Shown in pieces: positions 24,699 through 34,357 of a DNA stretch of 64,000 bases. Both the position numbers and the translations under genes were made by a program. The DNA lies in assembly GCF_030269445.1 (NCBI RefSeq), contig NZ_BSTJ01000002.1:806001-870000 (forward strand), read 5' to 3'. The notes under the pieces are model-generated. The model saw only the letters and a list, made by a program, of their open reading frames with translations. It was not told the origin of the DNA and made no database searches. Within the stretch, counting starts at the first letter, position 1; the number at the start of each line of letters is the position of its first letter. Source of the stretch: Actinoallomurus iriomotensis. Lineage in GTDB: Bacteria; Actinomycetota; Actinomycetes; Streptosporangiales; Streptosporangiaceae.

Positions 24699-26074
24699 CT
24701 CTGGTCGCGGGCGTCGACTCCTCCACCCAGTCGTGCAAGGTGGTCGTGGCCGACGCCGAGACCGGGGAGATCACGCGGGTCGGCCAGGCGCCGCATCCGG
24801 ACGGCACCGAGGCCGACCCCGCCGCCTGGCTGGCGGCGTTGGATGAGGCGCTCGACGCGGCCGGTGGCCTGGACGACGTCGCGGCCCTCGGCATCGCGGG
24901 GCAGCAGCACGGCATGGTCTGCCTGTCCGGCGACGGCGAGGTCGTACGGCCCGCGCTGCTGTGGAACGACACGCGCTCGGCGGGCGCGGCGGACGACCTC
25001 GTCGCCGAGCTGGGCGGGCCGGGCAAGTGGGCCGAGGCGGTCGGCAGCGTCCCGGTCGCGTCGTTCACCGTGACCAAGCTGCGTTGGCTGGCGAGCCACG
25101 AGCCCGAGGCGGCCGCCCGTACGGCCTCGGTCTGCCTCCCCCACGACTACCTCACGTGGAAGCTGACGGGCGCGTTCACGACCGACCGCGGCGACGCGTC
25201 CGGCACCGGCTACTGGTCGCCGGCCGACGACGGCTACCGGGCCGACCTGCTCGAACTCGCCATGGGCCGCGCGCCCGCCCTCCCCCGGGTGCTCGCCCCG
25301 GCCGAGGTGGCGGGGCGCACGGCGTCGGGCGTCCTCGTGTCGGCCGGCACCGGCGACAACATGGGCGCCGCGCTCGGCCTCGGCATCCGCCCCGGTGACG
25401 TCGTCGTCTCGCTCGGCACGTCCGGGACGGTGTTCACCGTGGCGGAGCGGTCGTGCGCCGACCCCTCCGGCGAGGTGGCCGGCTTCGCGGACGCGACCGG
25501 CCGCTTCCTGCCCCTGGTGTGCACGCTCAACGCCGCACGGGTGCTGGACGCCGCGACGCGGCTCCTGGGCGTCGACCACGAGGAGCTCTCCCGGCTGGCG
25601 CTGTCCGCCCCGCCCGGCGCGGACGGCCTCACGCTGGTCCCCTACCTGGAGGGCGAGCGCACGCCGAACCGGCCCGACGCGACCGGCGCGGTGCACGGGC
25701 TGCGCCTGGACAACGCGACACCCGCCCACCTCGCACGGGCCGCGATCGAGGGCATGCTGTGCGGCCTGGCCGACGGCCTGGAGTCCCTGCTCCGCCAGGG
25801 CGTACGGGCCGATCGGGTCCTCCTCATCGGCGGGGCGGCCCGCTCGGACGCGGTGCGACGCATCGCGCCGACGGTGTTCGGCCGGCCGGTGCTGGTCCCG
25901 CCGGCCGGCGAGTACGTCGCGGAGGGCGCGGCCGTCCAGGCTGCGTGGGCCCTGTCGGAGACACCCGAGCCGCCGCGCTGGGAACGCCCGGGCCTGACCA
26001 CGTACGAGGCCGACCCGTACCCGGCGCTCCGCGAGCGCTACGCCGAGGCCCGCGACCACGTCCTCGACCGCTGA
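24695..26074 (+). CDS. xylB: Xylulokinase
   Basis: A protein of 459 residues of the FGGY kinase family. The first phosphate-binding segment [16 protein letters not shown] is at the N-terminus, with [13 protein letters not shown] next. The catalytic Asp is in [16 protein letters not shown], and [13 protein letters not shown] and [16 protein letters not shown] form the second-domain ATP site. It phosphorylates D-xylulose to xylulose-5-phosphate. Its ATG overlaps the xylA stop, so the two form a translationally coupled operon under the ROK regulator. Confidence 0.96.
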   Translation: MTLVAGVDSSTQSCKVVVADAETGEITRVGQAPHPDGTEADPAAWLAALDEALDAAGGLDDVAALGIAGQQHGMVCLSGDGEVVRPALLWNDTRSAGAADDLVAELGGPGKWAEAVGSVPVASFTVTKLRWLASHEPEAAARTASVCLPHDYLTWKLTGAFTTDRGDASGTGYWSPADDGYRADLLELAMGRAPALPRVLAPAEVAGRTASGVLVSAGTGDNMGAALGLGIRPGDVVVSLGTSGTVFTVAERSCADPSGEVAGFADATGRFLPLVCTLNAARVLDAATRLLGVDHEELSRLALSAPPGADGLTLVPYLEGERTPNRPDATGAVHGLRLDNATPAHLARAAIEGMLCGLADGLESLLRQGVRADRVLLIGGAARSDAVRRIAPTVFGRPVLVPPAGEYVAEGAAVQAAWALSETPEPPRWERPGLTTYEADPYPALRERYAEARDHVLDR

Positions 26075-26090
26075 CCGTCCGCTGAAGCAC

Positions 26091-26111
26091 GACGCCCGCT
26101 CAGCGGGTGTC
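26091..26111. terminator. Short GC hairpin between convergent genes
   Basis: The arms GACGCCCGC and GCGGGTGTC close on a TCA loop (one G-T pair). They lie between the xylB stop and the convergent PH-domain gene. Confidence 0.5.
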
Positions 26112-26113
26112 GC

Positions 26114-26542
26114 TCACCGCTCCCGGTCGGCCGCGGGCCGCAGCTCCCGCAGGGCCTCCTCCACCTCCTGGAGCGGCGCGCCGAGGTCGTGCCGGCTGAA
26201 CAGGTGGAGCGACTCCCCCGTGTCGATCTCCAGGAGTTCGGTGCGCAGGCCGTGGGAGCGGCGTTCGGTCACGGTGACGCGCTCGACCTCGTGCCACGGG
26301 ATGTGCCGGTGGCCGGCGAACCCGTTGACGACGGTCACTCCCTCGGTGTCGGCGGACAGCCGGACCGGGGCCAGCACGTCGCGCAGGCCGTACACGCCGA
26401 GGGCCAGCGCGCCGACCGCGCAGAGCAGGAGCCACTCGCGCTCGTTCCACGAGAGGACGGCCAGGAGGGCCAGGAACAGCGCCCCGGCGAACTTGGCCAG
26501 CGTCGGCACCAGGGCGACGCGCCACCGCTGAGTTCCGGTCAT
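26114..26542 (-). CDS. PH-domain-like membrane protein
   Basis: A protein of 142 residues. Two membrane helices fill residues 10-50 (LAKFAGALFLALLAVLSW and LLLCAVGALALGVYGL). A bacterial PH-type beta domain follows (VRLSADTEGVTVVNGF, HIPWHEVERVTVTERR, LLEIDTGESLHLFSRHD). The layout resembles the actinobacterial 'low molecular weight antigen 6' group. The conserved Trp in HIPWHEV fits that family. Function is unknown. It faces the divergent DUF2293 gene across 46 bases. Confidence 0.72.
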   Translation of the reverse strand: MTGTQRWRVALVPTLAKFAGALFLALLAVLSWNEREWLLLCAVGALALGVYGLRDVLAPVRLSADTEGVTVVNGFAGHRHIPWHEVERVTVTERRSHGLRTELLEIDTGESLHLFSRHDLGAPLQEVEEALRELRPAADRER

Positions 26543-26588
26543 CTCTCCAGCATGGCAGTGCCGGCGGGTCGGATAGGTTGGGGCCGCC

Positions 26589-27641
26589 ATGAGCCGTGAT
26601 TCCCTCCAGAGCCGGGTCTCCTCCGCCGCGGAGGCGGCGCTGGCGCGCTCGAAGACCGTCTCGCCGATCGACGTCCTGAACGGCATTGGCTGGCTGCCCG
26701 CGAACCGGATCGACGAGTGGCGGCAGGGCCGTCTCGGCCACCTGGAGCAGGCGCTCAGCGCGCGTCCGGACCGGATCTCCAAGGTGATGACGGCCCTGCG
26801 CCGGTGGGCCGAGGACAACGGCCTGCGGCCGGTCGAGGTGCCGTACGTCTCGGCCACGCGCGACCGCGCCCCGCTGCGGTTCACCGCCGACGGCGACGAG
26901 GCCGCCGAGCTCGCCTACCGTACGCACTGGCTCTCCCCGGACCTGTCCGAGGCGAAGCGCGAGCGGGTGATCCAGCGGGAGAGCGCGGCACCGGACCTGG
27001 TGGTGGTCGTGCCGCTCAAGGAGTGGACCTGTGCCGGCTGCCACGGCACGGGTGACTTCCTGGTCATGGAGGACGGCAGTCCGACCTGTCTGACCTGCGC
27101 CGACTTGGACCATCTGATCTTCTTGCCGGCCGGCGACGCGGCGCTGACCCGCCGCGCGAAGAAGGCGAGCGGCCTGTCGGCCGTGGTGGTCCGCCTCAAC
27201 CGCCGCCGCAAGCGGTACGAACGCCAGGGCCTGCTCGTCGAGGAGGCCGCGCTGGAGCTCGCCGAGGAGCAGTGTCTCGCCGACGAGGACGTACGCGCGC
27301 GACGGCGTGAGCGCGACCGTGAGCGCCGCGCGGCCGAGGACGTCGAGCTCCAGGCGCGGACGGCGCGCGAGATCCGGCGGGTGTTCCCCGGCTGCCCGGC
27401 CGAACGCGCCGAGGCGATCGCCCTGCACACCGGCACCCGCGGCAGCGGCCGGGTCGGCCGCTCGGCCGCCGGACGCGCGCTGGACGAGACGGCCGTACGG
27501 GCCGCCGTCGTCGCGTCCGTACGGCACGAGGACACCGACTACGACGCGCTGCTGATGTCGGGCGTCCCCCGTGCGGAGGCACGCGAGCGCATTCGCGCGG
27601 ACGTCGACCGCGTCCTCGACTGCTGGCGCACCCGGCCGTAA
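26589..27641 (+). CDS. DUF2293 domain protein
   Basis: A protein of 350 residues. Near the middle, CAGCHGTGDFL and PTCLTCADLDHL give two Cys-x-x-Cys pairs that suggest a zinc ribbon. A long basic and acidic helical stretch follows (RRRERDRERRAAEDVELQ), and then the DUF2293 core with VFPGCPAERAEAIALHTG and a repeat-like VPRAEARERIRADVD at the end. The basic helices and zinc ribbon suggest nucleic-acid binding, but no activity is established for the family. It stands alone between a divergent and a downstream unrelated gene. Confidence 0.78.
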   Translation: MSRDSLQSRVSSAAEAALARSKTVSPIDVLNGIGWLPANRIDEWRQGRLGHLEQALSARPDRISKVMTALRRWAEDNGLRPVEVPYVSATRDRAPLRFTADGDEAAELAYRTHWLSPDLSEAKRERVIQRESAAPDLVVVVPLKEWTCAGCHGTGDFLVMEDGSPTCLTCADLDHLIFLPAGDAALTRRAKKASGLSAVVVRLNRRRKRYERQGLLVEEAALELAEEQCLADEDVRARRRERDRERRAAEDVELQARTAREIRRVFPGCPAERAEAIALHTGTRGSGRVGRSAAGRALDETAVRAAVVASVRHEDTDYDALLMSGVPRAEARERIRADVDRVLDCWRTRP

Positions 27642-27745
27642 CCGGGCTCGGCCCCCCGGTCGGCGGGTCTGACGCGGTGACCGCCGAACGCGGTTCCGTT
27701 CAACGCCCCGCGCGCTTATCGTGTGGGCGGATGAGGGGAGCGCCC

Positions 27746-29941
27746 ATGGCGACCGCGTACCGGATCTGCCCGCTCTGCGAGGCCACCTGCGGGCTGGAAC
27801 TGACGATCACGGAAGGCCGGGTGACGGGGGCGCGGGGCGACCGCGACGACGTGTTCAGCCACGGCTTCATCTGTCCCAAGGGCGCGACCTTCGACGAGCT
27901 GGAGAACGACCCCGACCGGCTGCGCGCGCCCATGGTCCGCACTGAGGACGGCTGGCACGAGGCCACCTGGGACGAGGCGTTCGCGGCCGTCGAGCGAGGG
28001 CTGACCGCCGTCGCCGGCCGCCACGGGCGGCAGGCGCTCGCGATCTACCTCGGCAACCCGAACGCGCACACGCTCGCGGGCGGCCTGTACGGCGGGCTGC
28101 TCGCCAAGTCGCTCGGCACCACCAACGTCTACAGCGCGAGCACGGTCGACCAGATGCCCAAGCACGTGTCGAGCGGCCTGCTGTTCGGCGACGCGCTCGC
28201 CATCCCCGTGCCCGACCTCGACCGCACCTCCTACCTGCTCGTCCTGGGCGCCAACCCGGTCGACTCCGGCGGCAGCCTGTGCACCGCCGCGGACTTCCCC
28301 GGCCGGCTCCGCGCGCTCCGCGAGCGCGGCGGCACGCTCGTCGTGGTCGACCCGCGCCGTACCCGCACCGCGCGTCTCGCCGACCGGCACCTCGCCATCC
28401 GGCCGGGCGCCGACGCGTACCTGCTGTTCGCCGTCGTGCACACGCTGTTCGAGGAGGGCCTGGCCGAACGCCGGGACGACGCGGACGGCGTGGACGACGT
28501 CGCCGCCCTGGCGCGCGACTTCACCCCCGAGCGCGTCGCCGGAGTCTGCGGCGTCGCCGCGCCGGAGATCCGGCGGCTGGCCCGAGAGCTGGCCGCCGCG
28601 CCCAGCGCCGCCGTGTACGCGCGGATCGGCACCTCCACGGCCGCGTTCGGCACGCTGACGAGCTGGCTGGTCGACGTCATCAACGTCCTCACCGGCAACC
28701 TGGACCGGCCCGGCGGCGCCATGTTCCCGCTCGCGCCGCACCGGCCGGCCGGCGCGCGGTCCCGGCGGGGGTTCCGGCTGGGCCGCTGGCACAGCCGGGT
28801 CGGCAAGCTGCCCGAGGTCCGCGGCGAGCTGCCCGCCACCACGCTGGTCGACGAGATCGTCACGCCCGGTGACGGCCAGGTGCGCGCCCTCGTCACCGTC
28901 GCGGGCAACCCGGTGCTGTCCACGCCGGGCGGCGATCGGCTCGGCGAGGCGCTCGGCACGCTGGAGTTCATGGTCAGCGTCGACCCGTACCTGAACGAGA
29001 CCACCCGGCACGCGCACGTCGTCCTGCCGCCGCCTCCGCCCAGCCGGTCGCCGCACTACGACCTCGCCCTCAGCGACCTGGCCGTCCGCAACACCGCGCG
29101 CTACTCACCGCCCGTCCTGCCGTTGCCGGACGGCGTGCCGGACGAGTGCGCGATCCTCGCCCGGCTCATCCGGATCGCCTCGGGCCAGGACACCGACGTG
29201 GACGAGGCGATCATGACGCGCACGCTGGCCGCGGCCACCGCCGACCCGGCCTCGCCGGTGCACGGTGCGGACCCGGCCGCGCTCGCGGCCCGGCTCACCG
29301 GCGACAGCCCGGCCCTGCGGCGCCTGGACCTGATGCTGCGGCTCGGGGCGTACGGCGACGGCTTCGGCGCGGAGCCGGGCGGCCTGTCGCTGGAGGCGCT
29401 CCGGCGCGCGCCGCACGGCGTCGACCTCGGGTCGCTGCGCCCGCGCCTGCCCGAGGTGCTGCGGACGCCCTCGGGGCGGATCGAGCTGTGCCCGCCGCCC
29501 ATCGCCGAAGACGTCGCGCGCCTGCGCGACGGCCTCGCCGAACGCCGCGCGACCGGGCTCGTCCTGATCGGCCGCCGCCACCTGCGGTCCAACAACAGCT
29601 GGATGCACAACCTGCCCGGTCTCGTGCGCGGCTCGAACCGCTGCACGCTCCAGATCCACCCCGACGACGCACGGCGGCTCGGCCTCGCCGACGCGGGGAC
29701 GGCCGAGGTGACCAGCGACGCCGGCGCCGTGAAAGTCGAGGTGGAGATCACCGACGAGGTCATGCCGGGCGTGGTCAGCCTCCCGCACGGCTGGGGACAC
29801 GGGCGGCCCGGCACCCGCGGCTCGGTCGCGGCGGCCCACGCCGGCGTCAGCGCCAACGCCCTCACCGACCCGCGGGCCCGCGACCCGCTGTCCGGCAACG
29901 CCGTACTCAACGGGATACCTGTGAGGGTTCATCCGATCTGA
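27746..29941 (+). CDS. Molybdopterin oxidoreductase (formate dehydrogenase/nitrate reductase-like)
   Basis: A protein of 731 residues. The N-terminal [4Fe-4S] site is CPLCEATCGLEL followed by FICPKGATFDELENDPDRL. The guanine-dinucleotide domains include YLGNPNAHTLAGGLYGGLL, YLLVLGANPVDSGGSL and LVVVDPRRTRTARLAD. The C-terminal molydopterin-binding domain begins LVLIGRRHLRSNNSWMHNLP. The region YSASTVDQMPKHVSS corresponds to the metal-ligand loop and shows no obvious Cys there. The gene stands alone, with no reductase, ferredoxin or fdhD partner, so its electron partner is unknown. GGGGAG precedes the ATG at 27746. Confidence 0.85.
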   Translation: MATAYRICPLCEATCGLELTITEGRVTGARGDRDDVFSHGFICPKGATFDELENDPDRLRAPMVRTEDGWHEATWDEAFAAVERGLTAVAGRHGRQALAIYLGNPNAHTLAGGLYGGLLAKSLGTTNVYSASTVDQMPKHVSSGLLFGDALAIPVPDLDRTSYLLVLGANPVDSGGSLCTAADFPGRLRALRERGGTLVVVDPRRTRTARLADRHLAIRPGADAYLLFAVVHTLFEEGLAERRDDADGVDDVAALARDFTPERVAGVCGVAAPEIRRLARELAAAPSAAVYARIGTSTAAFGTLTSWLVDVINVLTGNLDRPGGAMFPLAPHRPAGARSRRGFRLGRWHSRVGKLPEVRGELPATTLVDEIVTPGDGQVRALVTVAGNPVLSTPGGDRLGEALGTLEFMVSVDPYLNETTRHAHVVLPPPPPSRSPHYDLALSDLAVRNTARYSPPVLPLPDGVPDECAILARLIRIASGQDTDVDEAIMTRTLAAATADPASPVHGADPAALAARLTGDSPALRRLDLMLRLGAYGDGFGAEPGGLSLEALRRAPHGVDLGSLRPRLPEVLRTPSGRIELCPPPIAEDVARLRDGLAERRATGLVLIGRRHLRSNNSWMHNLPGLVRGSNRCTLQIHPDDARRLGLADAGTAEVTSDAGAVKVEVEITDEVMPGVVSLPHGWGHGRPGTRGSVAAAHAGVSANALTDPRARDPLSGNAVLNGIPVRVHPI

Positions 29942-30016
29942 TTACGGTTCGCCCGTTACGGTGGATTGTTGTACTGGTCGGTCTCGGCCGTGCCCGTATC
30001 GACGGAGGTTCCCCCG

Positions 30017-32560
30017 GTGGTGGAAGACGATTTCCAGGACATCCTGGAGAACTCCTATCGGACGGGCGGCCGGCTGGACGACGCGGTGCTGGACGACCTG
30101 CAGGCCCTCGCGACCGCGGAGCACACGCTCGGCCCCGACCATCCGGACACGCTCACGTGCCGGATCAACCTCGCCCACGCGTACTACGAGGTGGGGCGCG
30201 TGGACGAGGCGATCACCCTGGGCGAGCAGGCGTTCGCCGAGTGCACGCGGCTCCTGGGACCCGACGCCCACGACACGCTGATCGCCGGGAACAACCTCGC
30301 CTCCGCCTACCGCGAGGCGGGCCGCCTCGACCGGTCGATCGCCATCTGCATCCAGACCCTCACCCAGGCCGAGCGCAGCCTCGGCCGCGACGACCCGATG
30401 TCGATCACGCTGATCAACCATCTCGCCGACGCCTACTCCGCCGCCGAGCGCGTCGACGAGGCCATCGAGCTGCTCCTGGAGGTGCTCGCGGCCCGCGAGC
30501 GCACCCTCGGGCCGGACGACCTGGACACCATCGGCGCCCGCAACAACCTCGCGCTCGCCTACCGCGACGCCGGCCGGCTCGACGAGGCGGTGCCGCTCAT
30601 GGAGGCCGCCCTCTCCGACGCCGAGCGCGCCATGGGCGCCGACCACGAGGGTGTCCTCACCATCCGCGCCAACCTCGCGTCGCTCTATGACGACCTGGGC
30701 CGGACGGAAGAGGCCGCCGCGGCGTACGAGCGGGCGCTGAAGGACCGCGAGCGCGTCCTGGGCCCCGGCCATCCGGACACGCTGATGTCCGCGGCCACGC
30801 TCGGCGCGATGTACAAGGACACCGGGCGGGCCGTGGAGGCCATCGGGCTGACCGAGCGCGCCCTGGCGGGCCTGCGGCGGCTGTACGGCCCGGACCACCG
30901 CGACGTCCTGCGGGTCCGCATCCGGCTCGCGCACGTCTACCTGTCCGCCGGGCGCCAGGAGGAGGGCGTCGCGCTGCTCGAGGACGCGCTCGCCGGCTGC
31001 GAACGGCTCTTCGACTCCGACCACCCCGACACGGTCCGGTGCCGCCGCGACCTCGCCGAGGCCTACCGCGAGGTGGACCGCCCGGCCGACGCCGTCCCGC
31101 TGCTCGAACGCGTCGTGTCGGACTGGGAGCGGATCCTCGGGCGGGACGACCGCGAGACGATGGCGGTGCGCAACCTCCTCGCGCTGACCTACGACGACAC
31201 CGGCCGCAAGGACGAGGCGATCGCGGCGTACGAACGCACGCTCGCCGACCGGGAGCGCGTGCTCGGTCCCGACCATCCCGCGACGCTGCTGTCCCGCAGC
31301 AACGTCGCGCTGACCTACCGCGAGCTCGGCCGACACGCCGAGGCCGTCGCGGCCCTGTGCGCGGTGGTCGACGGGCGGCGGCGGGTGCTCGGCCCCGACC
31401 ACGTCGACACCCTGCGGTCGCGCAACCACCTCGCCCTGCTGTACGAGGAGACGGGCCGGCTCGACGAGGCCGTCGCGCTGTACGAGGAGGTGCTCGCGGA
31501 CTGCGAGCACGCCCTCGGCGCCGGTCACGAGCTCACCCGGAAGGTGCGGTTCAACCTCGACGACGCCCGCCCGCCCCGCTGGGAGCCGCGCTACCCGGTG
31601 GAGGAACGCCTCGCCGAGGCGAAGGCGCGGGGGGACGCCACCGCGTACCTGCGGCTGCTCGCCGACCTCGACCTGTTCGTGCTCGCGCCGAAGAGACGCG
31701 CCGACGACGTGATCGCCGGGCGGCACGACGTCATCCAGTGGCTGGTGCGCACCGTGGACGGCCGCGAGCACGCCCAAGTCTTCACGCGGGGCGCGATCCC
31801 CCGCCAGCCCGACACCGTGTGCCTGATGCGGTCGATCGCCACGCTGGTACGCGAGTGGCCCGACCCGGAGTGGCGGGTGCTGTTCAACCGCGGTGTGCCG
31901 GCGCTCGAATGGTCCTTCTCCCCCGACGTGCTCGCCGAGGCCGCGCGCGACGCCGTGCGGCCCACGGGCGGACGGCTCGTCACGAGAATCGACGGCCCGC
32001 CCGACGGGGCGCTGACGTTCGGCCTGGCGTGCGGCGCGCCGCTCGCGGTCCAGGCCTCGGTGCCCTGGAACGACGCCGGCCCCGTGTACGGCGACTACAT
32101 CGGCGGCCTGCGCTCGCTGCGCGACCTGTGGGAGGTCACGAACGCCGAAGAGTGGCGCGGGACGATGAACGCGCTGCTCGGCGGCGCGGACGCCGGGCCG
32201 GACCTGGACGAGCGGGTCGGCCGGTACGAGGAACGCCTCCGCGCCGACGGCCTTCCCCCGCCGGACGGTCCGGTCCGCGACACGTCGGCCCACGCCCTGG
32301 GCCGGGCGGTGCACATGGCGCGCTGGGGCCTGGAGGCGCACTTCTGCGACCAGATCACCGCCGAGCGGCTGATCGTCGAGGCCGGCGAGCGGTGCCGGCG
32401 CCGGTACGGCTCGTGGGCGGAGCTGTCGGCGGCATGGGCGCTGGGGCAGGCGCTGCGTCTCGACGACGAGGGATACGACGCGGCGCTGGCCGCCCACCAG
32501 ACCCTCACCGAGGCCGACGGCGGCCCGTGGCAGACCGTGCCGTGGGGGAGCCCGCGCTGA
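30017..32560 (+). CDS. TPR protein with C-terminal SseB-like and DUF1266 domains
   Basis: A protein of 847 residues; GGAGG sits 8 bases before the GTG at 30017. Residues from about 30 to 520 hold eleven full 42-residue kinesin-light-chain-type TPR units plus a partial one, each with a GPDHPDTL-like turn and an ANNLAxxYxxxGRxDEA-like helix pair. An SseB-like domain follows (LLADLDLFVLAPKRR, AQVFTRGAIP), and then a DUF1266 region (LRSLRDLWEVTNAEEW, LGRAVHMARWGLEAHFCDQ). It looks like a cytoplasmic scaffold with a C-terminal sensing or effector part. The fusion of all three is unusual. It ends 83 bases before the convergent aldo/keto reductase gene. Confidence 0.78.
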   Translation: MVEDDFQDILENSYRTGGRLDDAVLDDLQALATAEHTLGPDHPDTLTCRINLAHAYYEVGRVDEAITLGEQAFAECTRLLGPDAHDTLIAGNNLASAYREAGRLDRSIAICIQTLTQAERSLGRDDPMSITLINHLADAYSAAERVDEAIELLLEVLAARERTLGPDDLDTIGARNNLALAYRDAGRLDEAVPLMEAALSDAERAMGADHEGVLTIRANLASLYDDLGRTEEAAAAYERALKDRERVLGPGHPDTLMSAATLGAMYKDTGRAVEAIGLTERALAGLRRLYGPDHRDVLRVRIRLAHVYLSAGRQEEGVALLEDALAGCERLFDSDHPDTVRCRRDLAEAYREVDRPADAVPLLERVVSDWERILGRDDRETMAVRNLLALTYDDTGRKDEAIAAYERTLADRERVLGPDHPATLLSRSNVALTYRELGRHAEAVAALCAVVDGRRRVLGPDHVDTLRSRNHLALLYEETGRLDEAVALYEEVLADCEHALGAGHELTRKVRFNLDDARPPRWEPRYPVEERLAEAKARGDATAYLRLLADLDLFVLAPKRRADDVIAGRHDVIQWLVRTVDGREHAQVFTRGAIPRQPDTVCLMRSIATLVREWPDPEWRVLFNRGVPALEWSFSPDVLAEAARDAVRPTGGRLVTRIDGPPDGALTFGLACGAPLAVQASVPWNDAGPVYGDYIGGLRSLRDLWEVTNAEEWRGTMNALLGGADAGPDLDERVGRYEERLRADGLPPPDGPVRDTSAHALGRAVHMARWGLEAHFCDQITAERLIVEAGERCRRRYGSWAELSAAWALGQALRLDDEGYDAALAAHQTLTEADGGPWQTVPWGSPR

Positions 32561-32643
32561 CCCGGAGCCCGCGCGGCTGCCGTCGCTCGCTCCATGCCGG
32601 CGGCCGGCCCGGCCCGACGCCGAACGTGACGCCGAACGGTTGC

Positions 32644-33546
32644 TCAGCGGCGGCTCCCCGCCGCGGATCTGAGCGCGTCGAGCGTGGATCGGTGCGGCTG
32701 GTCGATGACGGCCTTTGACTCGTCGGCGAGGCCGGTCAGGCGGGCCACCTCGGCATCGGTCAGGTTCTCGGCGACCTCCGCCGCGGCGATGTTGGCGCGC
32801 AGGTGATCGGGGTTCGCCGTGCCGGGGATGACGACCACGGCGGGGGAACGGCGCAGCAGCCAGGCCAGCGCGACCTGGGCCGGTGTCGCGCCGAGGCGCT
32901 CCGCGGGGCCGCTCAGCTCTTCGTGGCCGGTGAGCCGCCCGGAGGCCAGCGGGAAGTAGGGGACGAACATGATGTCCTGCGCCTCGCAGTCGGCGAGAAC
33001 CTGGACGCCGCTGCGGTCGAGCAGGTTGAAGCGGTTCTGCACGGCCGCGATCGGCGTCATCTTCTGCGCGCGGGCCAGCATCTCCGGCGACGCGCCGGAC
33101 AGGCCGATGCGGCGGATGAGCCCCTGATCGCGCAGCTCGACGAGCACGCCGAGCGCGTCCTCCAGCGGCACGTCGCTCGGCGGTGCCGGACCGTCGCCGC
33201 CGAGCCGCAGGTACGTCAACTCGCTCGCCTCCGCACCCAGGTCGGCCAGCGCCTCGTGCACCTGCCGGCGGACCGTGTCCGGGTGGTCGGTGATGATCCA
33301 CGACCCGTCCGGGCCGCGCCCGGCACCGACCTTGTTGCCGACGATCAGCCCCTCCGGGAACGGCCGCAGCGCCTCCCCGATCAGCCGGTTCACCGTACGC
33401 GGCCCGTACGCGTTCGCGGTGTCGAGGAACGTGACTCCCAGCTCGACCGCCAGGCGCAACACCCGCCGCGCCGACTCGGGGTCGTCCGGCGGCCCCCATA
33501 CGTTCGGTCCGGCGAGCTGCATGGCGCCGTATCCGACACGATTCAC
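32644..33546 (-). CDS. Aldo/keto reductase
   Basis: A protein of 300 residues with the AKR barrel. The catalytic Asp and Tyr lie in FLDTANAYGPRTVNRLIGEAL, the Lys in LIVGNKVGAGRG, and the nucleotide-binding end in VVVIPGTANPDHLRANIAA. The usual catalytic His position reads LTYLRLGGDG, which is a variant. It reduces carbonyl compounds with NADPH. It diverges from a TetR gene, and the shared 88-base region holds two mirrored operators, so it is probably the repressor's target. Confidence 0.88.
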   Translation of the reverse strand: MNRVGYGAMQLAGPNVWGPPDDPESARRVLRLAVELGVTFLDTANAYGPRTVNRLIGEALRPFPEGLIVGNKVGAGRGPDGSWIITDHPDTVRRQVHEALADLGAEASELTYLRLGGDGPAPPSDVPLEDALGVLVELRDQGLIRRIGLSGASPEMLARAQKMTPIAAVQNRFNLLDRSGVQVLADCEAQDIMFVPYFPLASGRLTGHEELSGPAERLGATPAQVALAWLLRRSPAVVVIPGTANPDHLRANIAAAEVAENLTDAEVARLTGLADESKAVIDQPHRSTLDALRSAAGSRR

Positions 33547-33572
33547 TGGTTTCTCCCTCGATGTATCGACGT

Positions 33573-33623
33573 TACGCCATTCGGCGTATCACTGGCGGTA
33601 TCAGTGATACGCCGAATGGCGTA
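33573..33623. promoter_or_regulatory. Mirrored double operator between aldo/keto reductase and tetR
   Basis: A perfect 22-base inverted repeat: arm 33573-33594 (TACGCCATTCGGCGTATCACTG) and its complement at 33602-33623, around a 7-base loop. Each arm itself holds a TACGCC-N4-GGCGTA palindrome, so two TetR-dimer sites face each other. The right arm ends 11 bases before the tetR GTG. Confidence 0.8.
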
Positions 33624-33634
33624 GCATTGCAACC

Positions 33635-34336
33635 GTGGACGACGCGAAGACCCGTACCCGGCGGCAGATCCTCGAGGTGGCGGCCGACCTCCTGGAACGG
33701 GAGGGCGCCCAGGCGGTCTCCACGCGCTCGGTCGCCGCGGCGGCCGGCATCCGCGCCGCCTCCCTCTACCAGCTCTTCGGCGACAAGGACGGCCTCCTCG
33801 CGGCCCTGGCCATCCACGGCTTCGACCTATACCTGGCCGAGAAGCAGGACTTGGCGCACACCGACGACCCGGTCGACGACATGCGCCGCGGCTGGGACAT
33901 GCACGTCGACTTCGGCCTACGCCACCCCGCCTTCTACCTGCTGATGTTCGGCACCGGCCGTCCCGGCCGCCGCCCGCCCGCCGCCGACGAGGCAGGCGGC
34001 CTCCTGCTGAAGTTCCTCGACCGCGTCGCCGCCGCCGGCCGCCTCCGGGTCCCGCCCGCCCTCGCCGCCCGCCTCTGTCTGGCCGCCGTCACCGGCGTCA
34101 CCCTGTCGCTGGTCGGCACCCCCGCCGAGGACCGCGACCCGGAGATCTCCTCGAGAACTCGCGACACCCTCATCGACTCCATCACCACCGACCCGCCCCC
34201 GGCCATGGACCCCGGCCTCGCCGCCCGAGCCCTTGCCCTCGACGCCGCCCTCACCGACGCGGGCGGGGCCGCTTTCCCGCTCCGCCCGGCCGAGACCGCC
34301 CTCCTGCGCGACTGGCTCCACCGGCTCGCCCGCTGA
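33635..34336 (+). CDS. TetR-family regulator
   Basis: A protein of 233 residues from the GTG at 33635. The N-terminal helix-turn-helix (residues 5-55) contains RRQILEVAADLLEREG and STRSVAAAAGIRAASLYQLFGDKDGLLAAL. The rest is an all-helical ligand domain (FYLLMFGTGRPGRRPP, ALAARLCLAAVTGVTLSL). The strong mirrored operator just upstream implies autorepression and joint control of the divergent aldo/keto reductase. No ribosome-binding site is visible, so the mRNA may be nearly leaderless. Confidence 0.9.
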   Translation: MDDAKTRTRRQILEVAADLLEREGAQAVSTRSVAAAAGIRAASLYQLFGDKDGLLAALAIHGFDLYLAEKQDLAHTDDPVDDMRRGWDMHVDFGLRHPAFYLLMFGTGRPGRRPPAADEAGGLLLKFLDRVAAAGRLRVPPALAARLCLAAVTGVTLSLVGTPAEDRDPEISSRTRDTLIDSITTDPPPAMDPGLAARALALDAALTDAGGAAFPLRPAETALLRDWLHRLAR

Positions 34337-34357
34337 CCCGAACGGCCGCGCGGGAGC

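Noticed and set aside
29942-33499. 1185-codon minus-strand open frame
   Set aside because: It is the antisense shadow of the TPR-SseB-DUF1266 gene and part of the aldo/keto reductase gene. It is Arg/Ala/Gly-rich with no family motif, a common artefact in very GC-rich DNA.
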